Positions 43,242 to 51,783 of a stretch of DNA of 64,000 nucleotides are shown one piece after another. Made by a program: the position numbers and the translations under genes. Position 1 is the stretch's first letter. Each line of letters starts with the position of its first letter. The DNA comes from JAKZVK01 sp965248255. Its GTDB lineage: Bacteria > Acidobacteriota > Terriglobia > Bryobacterales > UBA6623. The notes below the pieces were generated by a model. The model saw nothing but the letters and a program-made list of their open reading frames with translations. It was not told the origin of the DNA and searched no databases. The stretch spans positions 310,001 to 374,000 of the forward strand of contig CBDFIW010000003.1 of the NCBI GenBank assembly GCA_965248255.1, in the 5' to 3' direction.

Positions 43242-44461
43242 ACCTTCACCTTCGCCCACTTCTTGCCAACCTGAACGACGAGTTCAACCTCCGCCGCGTC
43301 CAACTCGTAGCTCATCTCTCGCTGCTTGCTTCCGTTGATCGAAACCGCCCCCTCTTTCAGCTTCCGATTCGCCTCCGCCCCCGACTTGCAGAGCCCGATT
43401 TCACGGAGCAGCTTGTCAACTCGGATCGCCGATCCCTGCCGCATCGGATCCGGCAGGTCAAACACGGGCATGTCCTGAGGCACCTGTCCCTGTTGGACAA
43501 CGCGGCGAAATACAACGGCCGCTTCTTTCGCGGCATCCGCCGAGTGAAAGTCGGTCACGATTCGTGTCGCCAACTCCATCTTGGCCTTCATTGGGTGCTC
43601 GCCACCTTGCCGGACTCTGTCCCGCAAGGCATCAATGTCCCGTAAACTCACGTCGGTGAGCAGCTCGTAGTAGCGATACATCAGCTCATCGCTGATCTGC
43701 ATCACCTTGCGATACATCACCTCCGCCGGCTCGGTAACGCCGATGTAGTTGCCCAGGGACTTCGACATCTTCTGCACACCGTCGATGCCCTCCAGGAGCG
43801 CCGTCATCGCAATGATCTCCGGGGGCTGGCCGTAGTCCCGTTGGATTTCCCGCGCCACCAACAGGTTGAACTTCTGGTCCGTACCGCCCAACTCGACGTC
43901 CGCCTCGAGGACCACGGAGTCATACGCTTGCGTCAGCGGGTATAGAAACTCGTGGATCGAAATCGGTTGTTGCGCCCGGTATCGCTTGCTGAAGTCGTCT
44001 CGCTCCAGAATCCGGGCGACCGTGTAGTGGGAGCACAGTCGAACCAGGTCCTCAAAACGCAAGCCCAACAGCCATTCACTGTTGAATCGGATCTCCGTCT
44101 TTTCTTCGTCGAGAATCCCAAACACCTGCTCCTTGTAGGTCTCAGCATTGGCGAGAACCTGCTCCCTAGTAATCGAAGGTCGAGTTACATTCTGCCCTGA
44201 CGGGTCACCGATCAACGCTGTGCCGTCCCCAATCAAGAAGATCACCGTATGCCCAAGGTCCTGAAAATGCTTCAGCTTCCGAAGCACGACCGTGTGGCCC
44301 AGGTGCAGATCGGGCGCGGTCGGGTCAAAGCCGGCCTTCACTCGCAGGGGCCGCCCCTGCTTGGCCGCCTCGACCAAACGCGCCTTCAACTCCTCTTCGC
44401 GGATGATCTCCGCAAAACCCTTCTTCAGGTATTCGAGTTGCTCCTCAATCGTCAGGTTCAT
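43238..44461 (-). CDS. tyrS: Tyrosyl-tRNA synthetase
   Basis: 407 residues. Class I synthetase with HLGH at residues 53-56 (HIGH signature) and KMSKSLGNYIG near 235. The Tyr-binding part contains HEFLYPLTQAYDSVVLEADV and ELGGTDQKFNLLVAREIQRD. The C-terminal S4 RNA-binding domain is present (IRVDKLLREIGLCKSGAEAN … KEGAVSINGSK). It charges tRNA-Tyr and is essential. Complete, no anomalies. The next gene overlaps its stop by 4 bases, so both are probably on one transcript; purN lies 152 bases upstream. Confidence 0.96.
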   Translation of the reverse strand: MNLTIEEQLEYLKKGFAEIIREEELKARLVEAAKQGRPLRVKAGFDPTAPDLHLGHTVVLRKLKHFQDLGHTVIFLIGDGTALIGDPSGQNVTRPSITREQVLANAETYKEQVFGILDEEKTEIRFNSEWLLGLRFEDLVRLCSHYTVARILERDDFSKRYRAQQPISIHEFLYPLTQAYDSVVLEADVELGGTDQKFNLLVAREIQRDYGQPPEIIAMTALLEGIDGVQKMSKSLGNYIGVTEPAEVMYRKVMQISDELMYRYYELLTDVSLRDIDALRDRVRQGGEHPMKAKMELATRIVTDFHSADAAKEAAVVFRRVVQQGQVPQDMPVFDLPDPMRQGSAIRVDKLLREIGLCKSGAEANRKLKEGAVSINGSKQREMSYELDAAEVELVVQVGKKWAKVKV

Positions 44462-44528
44462 GAAAGACTAAGTACACGCTTTCATAAATACGGTCACGTA
44501 TCTGGGCAGGGCATCCGCCATCGTGAGC

Positions 44529-44557
44529 GGGCGGGCACGGGGGCCCGCCCCTACATG
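44529..44557. repeat. GC hairpin with CTACATG edge
   Basis: GGGCGGGC (44529-44536) pairs with GCCCGCCC (44543-44550) around a 6-base loop, followed by CTACATG. The same edge borders the hairpin at 16845. Located between purN and tyrS; may act as terminator or be a dispersed repeat. Confidence 0.5.
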
Positions 44558-44613
44558 ACAAACAGTAACGCAACCGTATTTGCGAAACACACTACCAGGC
44601 AACACGAGCGGGC

Positions 44614-45216
44614 TTAGTCCTTGTCGAGTACGCGCCGTCCCATGATGCGGAACTTCCCGCTCAGGACGAGATTGATCGCTTCCGTGTAGATGCGGTGCTC
44701 TTCCTTAAGTATCCGCGCCGACAGGGTCTCTTCCGTATCGTCATCAGTCACAGTTACTACGGCCTGCCTGATGATGGGACCCGCATCCAGATGTTCGTCG
44801 ACAAAATGAACCGAGCACCCGGTGAGCTTCACTCCGTAGTCCAACGCCTGTTTCTGCGACTCCAAGCCCGGAAACGAGGGCAGCAGGGACGGATGCACGT
44901 TCAGAATTCGGTTGCGAAACTCCGCCACGAAGTACGCACTGACCAGACGCATGAACCCGGCCAGGCATACCAGGTCCACCTTTCTTTCCCTGAGAAGCGC
45001 AACCACTTGCCGGTCATACTCCTCCCGCTGCAGACCCTTTGACGCGATGAACACGGCAGGGACATCACGTTTACGCGCTCGCTCCAGGCCCGTTGCATTC
45101 GGCTTGTTGCTGATGACGACCGCGATCTCCGCGTCGATTCTACCCGCGTCGACGCTGTCGGCAATCGCTTCGAAGTTGGAGCCCCGGCCCGACAGGAGAA
45201 TACCTAGCTTCTTCAC
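44614..45216 (-). CDS. purN: Phosphoribosylglycinamide formyltransferase
   Basis: 200 residues; transfers a formyl group from 10-formyl-THF to GAR in purine synthesis. Seen: LSGRGSNFEAI (phosphate loop, residues 8-18), CLAGFMRLVS, the catalytic Asn-His pair in ILNVHPSLLPSFPG, and the folate-site Asp in SVHFVDEHLDAGPII. The start overlaps the purM stop by 4 bases, indicating a purM-purN operon as in many bacteria. Complete and normal in length. Confidence 0.96.
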   Translation of the reverse strand: MKKLGILLSGRGSNFEAIADSVDAGRIDAEIAVVISNKPNATGLERARKRDVPAVFIASKGLQREEYDRQVVALLRERKVDLVCLAGFMRLVSAYFVAEFRNRILNVHPSLLPSFPGLESQKQALDYGVKLTGCSVHFVDEHLDAGPIIRQAVVTVTDDDTEETLSARILKEEHRIYTEAINLVLSGKFRIMGRRVLDKD

Positions 45217-46253
45217 TCGTAGACCACTCTGCGGCGTCCTTTGGTAACCTCGCCAACCCAGTACGCCGTCTCACCCAAATCCGCTAGAACGGTTGTCGCT
45301 CGCCGCCGCGCTCGTACGGGAACAGCTGCGATTAGCCCCAGCCCCATGTTGAACGTGCGGTACGCCTCATTGTCGTCAAGGCTGCCCAACTCCCGAAGAT
45401 AGCTGAAAATAGGCTGATCTGGCCAAGACCCCCTGCGGATAGTCGCACTCAAACCCTGCGGAAGCATGCGGGGTGTGTTCTCGGTGATGCCTCCGCCGGT
45501 AATGTGCGCGGCTCCGTGAACCAATCGCTTCTTTAATAGAGCCTGCAATGGCTTCAGATAGCTCCGGTGAATCCGCAGGAGCTCCTGACCCACGGTTTTC
45601 CTGAGAACCGGTACGTGCTTTCCCGGGCGCAGCCCGGCAACGTCGAATAGTAGCTTTCGCGCCAACGAGTACCCGTTCGTGTGCAGCCCGTTAGAGGGTA
45701 ATCCCAGAAGAAGATCCCCCTCTCTAACTCGTTTTGAACCAAGTAGTTGTACCTTATTAGCTAAACCAACAATGAAACCTGCCAGGTCGTAGTCACCAGC
45801 CTGGTAGAGTCCCGGCATCTCGGCCGTCTCGCCGCCAATCAGAGCACAATCGTTCTCTCGGCAGGCGCGGCTCAGCCCCTTCACGACACTCGCGGCCAGC
45901 TTTGCATCCAGCTTCCCGACGGAGAAATAGTCCAAAAAGAATAGTGGACGTGCGCCCTGCACGGCGATGTCGTTGACGCAGTGGTTCACGAGATCCTGGC
46001 CGACGGTGTCGTGAACATTCATCGCGGCGGCCACTTTCAGTTTGGTCCCCACGCCATCCGCCGAGCTGACCAGGACCGGCCGCTTCACTCCAAGCCGATC
46101 GATGTCGTAGACCGCCCCGAAAGCGCCGACTCCCGCCAATACCCGCTTGTCGAAGGTCTGGCGCACCAAACGTTTGATGCTTGCCGTGGCACGATCGGAC
46201 TCGCTGATATCGACACCGGCATCGGCGTACGTAATCGGTTTTCTCGAAGCCAT
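45213..46253 (-). CDS. purM: Phosphoribosylformylglycinamidine cyclo-ligase (AIR synthetase)
   Basis: 346 residues; closes the imidazole ring of AIR using ATP. Seen: ITYADAGVDISESDRA at the start, VSSADGVGTKLKVAAAM, DLVNHCVNDIAVQGARPLFF, CALIGGETAEMPGLY, LPSNGLHTNGYSLARKL and ITGGGITENTPRMLP, all conserved in the family. Complete. First gene of the purM-purN pair; transcription would start in the short gap before the divergent membrane glycosyltransferase gene. Confidence 0.96.
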   Translation of the reverse strand: MASRKPITYADAGVDISESDRATASIKRLVRQTFDKRVLAGVGAFGAVYDIDRLGVKRPVLVSSADGVGTKLKVAAAMNVHDTVGQDLVNHCVNDIAVQGARPLFFLDYFSVGKLDAKLAASVVKGLSRACRENDCALIGGETAEMPGLYQAGDYDLAGFIVGLANKVQLLGSKRVREGDLLLGLPSNGLHTNGYSLARKLLFDVAGLRPGKHVPVLRKTVGQELLRIHRSYLKPLQALLKKRLVHGAAHITGGGITENTPRMLPQGLSATIRRGSWPDQPIFSYLRELGSLDDNEAYRTFNMGLGLIAAVPVRARRRATTVLADLGETAYWVGEVTKGRRRVVYE

Positions 46254-46312
46254 TCGCGAAGAGACTCATTATCGCACCGTGGCATGAGCCACCAAGCTGG
46301 CCGCCTTGCGAA

Positions 46313-48052
46313 ATGTGCTACGTCTCACGACGAGAGCCCCTTAACCAAACAATGCTGACAACCACGCGAACCCCAATCGCCTCGTTTACCATGGAGACTC
46401 GTCAAACCCAACCGATGCTCCACCTGAACCGACGCGAACAGATCTCGCTCTTGCTGGCCCTAGGGCTCTTCTCTGTCTGTTCGTTTCCGTGGCTATCTCT
46501 GCCCGGCCCGTACCAGGACGAGCTTCTCTTCGTTCAGGTCCTGGAGCCCTTTGCCTTTGGCTCGACGCTCTATTCCTGGACGATCGCGGGCGCAGAGATT
46601 CCCGTTATGGTCATGACCTACGTCGGGACCCTGAAGACGTTGGTCATGAAGGCAGTCTTCGCACTGTTTCCGGTGACGGTTTCAACTGTTCGGGCTTTCG
46701 TTCTTTTGTTGGGTGCGGCGACCCTATGGTTGACACTCATCTTCCTGCGGAGGCACTATTCTTCCGCTGTTGCCGTCGTGGCCACGCTTTTGCTTGCCAC
46801 CGACCCGAGTTTTATCCACACCATCCGCATTGACTGGGGCCCGGTAGCTTTCATGCAGTTGCTGAAGATGGCCGGCCTAGCTCTGATCTCCGGCTGGCTT
46901 GTGGGCGGCAACGTGCGACTTTGGACCGGCGGGATGTTCATCTTTGGCTTGGCCCTATGGGACAAAGCGACTTTCGTGTGGTTCTTGCTGCCGCTAGCCC
47001 TCTGCGTCCTAGCGCTTTCCCCCAAGGAGACCGCAAAACGCTTCAGCTATCGCATTGCAGCCCTTGGTCTGGTCGCGTTTCTACTAGGTTCCCTGCCGTT
47101 CTGGATGTTCAACGTCACCGAACGAGGAACGACCGCGTCGGAGAACTGGAGCTTCGAGTTCCGCCCCGAGAAGCTGTACCCAGCACGCGGCACACTCGAC
47201 GGTAGCGCGGTCCTCTGGCTGATCGTTCGAGATGAGTTCGAATCGGCCCCGGTTCCCGAAGACATCGCTGCGCCTCAGATGGCAACGATTTTCAAGCGCC
47301 TGGGTCACGCCCGCACCTCACTGAGTTGGCCGCTCATGGTGGTCTCGGTCCTTCTGCTCCCGATCACGCTCCTTACCCGCCATCGGCGAGCCGTACTCTT
47401 TCCGCTGCTCCTGTCACTCGGCAGCTATCTCCTGATGTTCGTCTTCCGGGGGGCTGGCGGTAGTGCCCATCACGTCGTGATGTTTTACCCCTTCCCGCTC
47501 CTTTTCGCGACGGTCTCGTTGGCCGCAACCGCGGAGCGATGGAAGCTGCGAGGCGTCTTCCCGGTCGTAGTCGCGGCAACCGTCCTCTGGAACTTGTCTC
47601 TGAATGCGCGCTATCTGGCCGGCTATACCCACACCGGCGGCTCGGGCAGCTTCACTGACGCCATCTATCCACTGATCTCACATACCCGCGATCACCCTGA
47701 CTGCAAGTATTACCTGTTTGATTTTGGATTGAGCACTCCGTTCGCCTTCCTAGGCCAGCCGTACGAGATCGGCTGGGAAGAGCTATTCGGCCTGTATATG
47801 GAAACGGATTCTGCCCAACAGAAGGAACAGCGGACACGAGAGGTACTGGCCAATGATGACAGCCGCTTGATCGTCCGTGGCAAGGGCAGAACGGTCTTCC
47901 CGGGAGGACGCAAGCTCATAGAGCAGTGGCTGGCAGAAGGGCGTATCGAGAAGAGTGCGGAGTTCCGTGAACGGATGGGCGTGGTCGCGTTTGAGGTGTA
48001 CCGCCCCACGAGCACGGACGGCACATCTATTGAATCCCGCAAATTATTATGA
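46313..48052 (+). CDS. ArnT/PMT-type membrane glycosyltransferase, C-terminus altered by IS630-a
   Basis: About 570 native residues with roughly ten transmembrane helices. The first loop after helix 1 has PGPYQDELLFVQVLEPFAFG with an acidic pair, the catalytic site type in GT39/GT83 polyprenyl-phosphate-sugar transferases, and a long periplasmic C-terminal part. It probably adds a sugar to a lipid or protein on the outer face of the membrane. The start is uncertain: ATGs at 46313, 46352 and 46391 are all in frame, the last (METRQTQ) closest to the hydrophobic core. At 48028 the IS630-a insertion replaces the native last residues with ESRKLL; without the IS the frame would run about 28 residues further. 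Confidence 0.72.
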   Translation: MCYVSRREPLNQTMLTTTRTPIASFTMETRQTQPMLHLNRREQISLLLALGLFSVCSFPWLSLPGPYQDELLFVQVLEPFAFGSTLYSWTIAGAEIPVMVMTYVGTLKTLVMKAVFALFPVTVSTVRAFVLLLGAATLWLTLIFLRRHYSSAVAVVATLLLATDPSFIHTIRIDWGPVAFMQLLKMAGLALISGWLVGGNVRLWTGGMFIFGLALWDKATFVWFLLPLALCVLALSPKETAKRFSYRIAALGLVAFLLGSLPFWMFNVTERGTTASENWSFEFRPEKLYPARGTLDGSAVLWLIVRDEFESAPVPEDIAAPQMATIFKRLGHARTSLSWPLMVVSVLLLPITLLTRHRRAVLFPLLLSLGSYLLMFVFRGAGGSAHHVVMFYPFPLLFATVSLAATAERWKLRGVFPVVVAATVLWNLSLNARYLAGYTHTGGSGSFTDAIYPLISHTRDHPDCKYYLFDFGLSTPFAFLGQPYEIGWEELFGLYMETDSAQQKEQRTREVLANDDSRLIVRGKGRTVFPGGRKLIEQWLAEGRIEKSAEFRERMGVVAFEVYRPTSTDGTSIESRKLL

Positions 48053-48085
48053 CACTTTTTGACAGTGTGGAGCATCTATATATGT

Positions 48086-48676
48086 ATGGGCAACCCCAAA
48101 GGTGTGAAGCGGGATTTCAAGGCGCTGGAGAAGCGCCGTTTCGAAGCGATGCGGCTGCTCCACCAAGGCCACAATCAGTCCGAGACGGCGAGACGGCTGA
48201 ACGTCGCTCGCCAAACCGTCAGTGAGTGGCGGCGGCAATACCGCGAGCAGGGTGCGGCCGGACTCCGCCAGGCCGGGCGCGCCGGACGCAAGCCGCTCCT
48301 CGATGCCGCACAACGCGAACGCCTGACGTCGCTGCTGCTGGAAGGCCCGGAAGCCCACGGCTTCCCAACGCCCCTGTGGAGCTGTCCGCGGGTGGCTCGG
48401 CTGACCGGAGACGAGTTCGGGGTCGCATACCACGCAGGCCACGCCTGGAAGATCCTGCGAGCGCTCGACTGGAGCCCGCAACGCCCGGCCGGAAAGGCGC
48501 GCGAGCGCAACGAAGAGCGGATCCGCACCTGGAAGCGCAAGACCTGGAAGCGCATTAAAAAAAGCCCAAAACGAAGGCCGTACGCTCGTCTTCATCGACG
48601 AAAGCGGATTGAGTCAGAAGCCGCATCGCTGCCGCACCTGGGCGCCACGTGGCCAAACACCGGTGCTGCAGTTTAA
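48086..48676 (+). CDS. IS630-a transposase, orfA, copy 4, altered frame after A7
   Basis: The HTH half is normal to WKRIKK; because one A is missing from the run at about 48556-48562, translation then enters the third frame (SPKRRPYARLHRRKRIESEA) and ends at 48676. A -1 slip no longer reaches orfB; +1 or -2 would be required. The transposase of this copy is therefore probably not made efficiently. Confidence 0.82.
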   Translation: MGNPKGVKRDFKALEKRRFEAMRLLHQGHNQSETARRLNVARQTVSEWRRQYREQGAAGLRQAGRAGRKPLLDAAQRERLTSLLLEGPEAHGFPTPLWSCPRVARLTGDEFGVAYHAGHAWKILRALDWSPQRPAGKARERNEERIRTWKRKTWKRIKKSPKRRPYARLHRRKRIESEAASLPHLGATWPNTGAAV

Positions 48677-49100
48677 CTTCAACTGGGAGAAGCTTTCCGT
48701 CTCGGCGGGGCTGACGCTGCGTAACTTCTACTTCCGGCTCTATCCCGGTGCGATCGGCAAAGAGCAAGTGACCGACTTTCTCAAGGCGTTGGTACGTCAT
48801 ATCGATCGCCCGCTGCTGATCGTCTGGGATCGGCTGCCGGCGCACCGTAGCCGCCTGGTGCAAGAGTTCATCGAACTCTCCGAAGGCCACATCGCAACCG
48901 AGTACTTGCCACCCTATGCGCCGGAGTTGAATCCGGTGGAATACATCTGGGCTTACTGGAAGCAGCACGAGTTGCCGAACGTCTGTCCGAAAGACTACGG
49001 CGAGCTGAACGAGCGGGCCCGCAAGGCACTCCGCCGCATGTACCGCAAACCGCGTTTGATCACGGCCTTCTGGAAACAGTCTTCTCTTTGTTTTGACTGA
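48609..49100 (+). CDS. IS630-a transposase, orfB, copy 4
   Basis: Catalytic half with intact motifs, identical as read to copies 2 and 3 (Thr in EQVTDF). Its first catalytic Asp lies upstream in frame and cannot be joined to orfA by the usual -1 event in this copy. Confidence 0.83.
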   Translation: MSQKPHRCRTWAPRGQTPVLQFNFNWEKLSVSAGLTLRNFYFRLYPGAIGKEQVTDFLKALVRHIDRPLLIVWDRLPAHRSRLVQEFIELSEGHIATEYLPPYAPELNPVEYIWAYWKQHELPNVCPKDYGELNERARKALRRMYRKPRLITAFWKQSSLCFD

Positions 49101-49207
49101 CTCTATATTATGCGGGAGTCAATAGGAAACCCTCCAGCTGATTCCCATCGCCGGATGCTCCATCGTTGGCAGCACTATGCGATAGTGGGCCGGAGGTCGA
49201 CATCGTC

Positions 49208-50182
49208 ATGAGCGAACCCATAGGCGCCGGCATGATCGGTACGGCCCATTCCCACGCCCGAGGACATCTCGACGCGATACGCCGCTCGGAAAACTACACT
49301 TTCATCGCCGCGGCGGAACCCAACTCACAACTCCTCGGCAAGGCCCGCAACGATCCCCGATGGAGCGGAGTGAAATGGGTAAGCGTGGATGATCTGCTCG
49401 CCGACAAGTCGATCCAGATGATCTGTATCGAGACCGATCCCCTCGAAGCGCTCTACTACTCACTCCGCTCGATCGAGGCCGGCAAGCACACCAAGATCGA
49501 CAAACCACCTGGAATGAACCTGGGGCTGCTGCGCAAGGTCTACCAAGAAGCCGAGCGGCGCCATCTCTACGTCCAAATGGGCTTCGTCTTCCGTTACAAC
49601 CCGGCCTTCCGCCTCGCCCATCGGGCGATTCGAGAGAACTGGCTCGGGCCCGTTCGCTCAGTCATCTGCCAGATGAACGACAGGCTGAGTCCGGAAGGAC
49701 GGCGGCGGCTCGACCGCTATCCTGGTGGCCAGATGTTTGAGATCTGCTGCCACATGATTGACCCGCTTGTCTGGCTGTTGGGCAAGCCCGTGCGCGTCAG
49801 CCCCACACTCCGCCATAGCGATCCGGACGACGACCAACTGGAAGACGACGTCATGGCGACGTTCGAGTTCGACCCTGCGCTCGCCATGGTCAAAAGCCAC
49901 ACCCGAAACGGGGACCGCTATTTTCACATCTACGGAGAACACGGCTCAATTCAGATCAACGATCCGGACCGTCCCAAGGTGCAGTTGGCGCTCAGCAAGC
50001 CGCACGGCGATTTCACGGCCGGTGTCCACCAAGTGGATGTTGGGCCATCGGTGCGCTACCTACCCGACATGGACGACCTGGCTCAAGCAATTCGCGAGCG
50101 CCGTCCCGTGGAGTTCTTCACACCCGAGCACGACCTGACTGTGCAGAGGACTTTGCTTCAGGCCTGCGGCGTCAACGTTTGA
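49208..50182 (+). CDS. Gfo/Idh/MocA family oxidoreductase 1
   Basis: 324 residues from ATG 49208. N-terminal Rossmann fold (GAGMIGTAHSHARGHLDAIR), then the family motif position, where EKP appears as DKP (HTKIDKPPGMN), and the C-terminal beta-sheet domain with EICCHMIDPLVWLLGKPVRV, carrying the conserved Cys/His/Asp region of the active site. It oxidises or reduces a sugar or cyclitol with NAD(P). No export signal, so cytoplasmic. First gene of an IS-free group of four such enzymes; the spacer to the next gene is 89 bases. Confidence 0.88.
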   Translation: MSEPIGAGMIGTAHSHARGHLDAIRRSENYTFIAAAEPNSQLLGKARNDPRWSGVKWVSVDDLLADKSIQMICIETDPLEALYYSLRSIEAGKHTKIDKPPGMNLGLLRKVYQEAERRHLYVQMGFVFRYNPAFRLAHRAIRENWLGPVRSVICQMNDRLSPEGRRRLDRYPGGQMFEICCHMIDPLVWLLGKPVRVSPTLRHSDPDDDQLEDDVMATFEFDPALAMVKSHTRNGDRYFHIYGEHGSIQINDPDRPKVQLALSKPHGDFTAGVHQVDVGPSVRYLPDMDDLAQAIRERRPVEFFTPEHDLTVQRTLLQACGVNV

Positions 50183-50271
50183 CCGTTCCGTTGCGTAGAA
50201 TGTAGGAACTCGGCGTGCCGCCGCAGTCAGCCAGCCGGTTCGCACAGCCGGTTGGGAAAGGAGCTACCCGC

Positions 50272-51579
50272 ATGAAATCCATACCCCGGCGTGAGTTTCT
50301 GTCCCGCTCGACCGGCGGAGCGGCGGCTCTCGCGGCTGCCGGTACCCTCGCCATCCGCACTTCATCCGCCTCCCCGAACGACCAGCTCGGTGTCTCGGTC
50401 GTGGGCGTGCGCGGAATGGGCCGCGGCCACGTCGAGCGGCTGTTGACTCGCGACGACGTCCGGATCACAGCCATCTGCGACATCGACCAGGCCGTTGCTG
50501 AGCGCGCCGGCCAGATGGTGAACAGGGCAAAGGGCCACACACCCAAGCTCGTGGAAGACTTCCGCGACCTACTCAACGACAAGTCTATCGACGCCGTCGT
50601 CGTCGCCACACCCCACCACTGGCACGCCCCGATCGCCGTCCGAGTGATGCAGGCCCGCAAAGACGTCTACTGCGAAAAGCCGGCCAGCCACGTGTTCCGC
50701 GAAGGGCGACTCATGGTCGAAGCGGCCAAGAAATACGACCGCATCTTTCAGCACGGCACCCAGATGCGGTCGAGCGAGGTCACCAAGAAAGCCGGCGAGC
50801 TGCTGAAACAAGGTGTCATCGGCAAAGTCAAGATGAGCAAGGCCTGGAACGTCCAGACCCACAACCATCGGCGTCCTGTTGCCAACGCATCCCCCCCGCA
50901 AGGTGTGAATTATGACCTCTGGCTAGGCCCGGCGACCGAGCGCGACTTCAACGAGAATCGCTTCCACGGCAACTGGAACTGGTATCGCGCTTTCGGTAAC
51001 GGCGACATCGGGGGCGACGGAATCCACGACCTTGACATGGCTCGCTTCGGGCTAGGTGTCGAAACCCACCCCGTCCGCATCACCGCCCATGGCAGCCGCA
51101 TCGATCTCGAAGGCGAACGTGAATTCCCCGACAACATGATGGTTGCCTACCAATACGAGGAGGGCAAAGTCCTGCTTTACGAAGACCGTGGGTGGACGCC
51201 CTACGGTCTCCACGGCTTCGACAGCGGCAACGCCTTCTACGGCACCGACGGCTACATGATCTTCTCGCGCCGGGGCTATTTCCAGGTCTATCGCGGTAAG
51301 AAGGATGAGAAGGGCCCGGGTATGAGTGATGGGCCGGGCGGCCACCCGGAGCACATGTACAACTTCATCGACTCGGTGAAGTCGAGGAAGCAGCCCACCG
51401 CCCCGGCCCTAACGGCCCACCTGAGCTGCGGGCTGGTTCACCTAGGCGAAATCGCCTATCGCGTCGGCCAGGTGCTCCACTTCGATGCTGAGAAGGAGAA
51501 GTTCCGCGATAACTCCAAGGCCGACGCGTTTCTCACGAAGGAGTACCGCGAGCCATGGAAAGTCCCCGACCCGGTCTAG
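50272..51579 (+). CDS. Tat-exported Gfo/Idh/MocA family oxidoreductase 2
   Basis: The ATG at 50272 has GGAAAGGAG upstream. The N-terminus is a twin-arginine signal (IPRREFLSRSTGGAAALAAA). Domain order: Rossmann fold (VSVVGVRGMGRGHVERLL, ICDIDQAV), VATPHHWHAPIAV, the EKP motif in VYCEKPASHVFREGR, and the C-terminal substrate domain with GGDGIHDLDMARFGL, the HxxD catalytic region. Tat export together with bound NAD(P) is usual for this subgroup. It shares high similarity with the gene at 51784, so the two arose by duplication. Substrate unknown, likely a sugar or glycoside in the periplasm. Confidence 0.9.
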   Translation: MKSIPRREFLSRSTGGAAALAAAGTLAIRTSSASPNDQLGVSVVGVRGMGRGHVERLLTRDDVRITAICDIDQAVAERAGQMVNRAKGHTPKLVEDFRDLLNDKSIDAVVVATPHHWHAPIAVRVMQARKDVYCEKPASHVFREGRLMVEAAKKYDRIFQHGTQMRSSEVTKKAGELLKQGVIGKVKMSKAWNVQTHNHRRPVANASPPQGVNYDLWLGPATERDFNENRFHGNWNWYRAFGNGDIGGDGIHDLDMARFGLGVETHPVRITAHGSRIDLEGEREFPDNMMVAYQYEEGKVLLYEDRGWTPYGLHGFDSGNAFYGTDGYMIFSRRGYFQVYRGKKDEKGPGMSDGPGGHPEHMYNFIDSVKSRKQPTAPALTAHLSCGLVHLGEIAYRVGQVLHFDAEKEKFRDNSKADAFLTKEYREPWKVPDPV

Positions 51580-51608
51580 AAAGCGCTGCTTCGGTGCCGC
51601 GCGCGTCA

Positions 51609-51718
51609 AGGGGCTGTAAAAAAATGGGGCAGTCCGCTTCGCGCCGCTTGTCAAACTTGAAAACAGCGAAGCTACGTGGGCGGCGCTAGGTACAGTTCCC
51701 ATTTTTTTCACAGCCCCT
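51609..51718. repeat. 110-bp palindromic element between two oxidoreductase genes
   Basis: Left arm AGGGGCTGTAAAAAAATGGG (51609-51628) is inverted at 51698-51718 with one extra A and one G/A difference, separated by about 70 bases. It has no reading frame of its own and looks like a MITE or REP-type repeat. It could also terminate transcription from the upstream gene. Confidence 0.7.
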
Positions 51719-51783
51719 CAGCGAGCGGTCAACCGGCACGCCAACAATCACAGTCAAGCAACGATTCCAAGGAGACAGACAAA

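Larger units (their letters stand above)
48030..49122 (+). mobile_element. IS630-a copy 4, one base shorter
   Basis: 1093 bp between TA dinucleotides (48028-48029, 49123-49124). Identical layout to copies 1 and 3, but the slippery run has seven A instead of eight, so the element is one base shorter. It clips the 3' end of the membrane glycosyltransferase. Confidence 0.93.
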
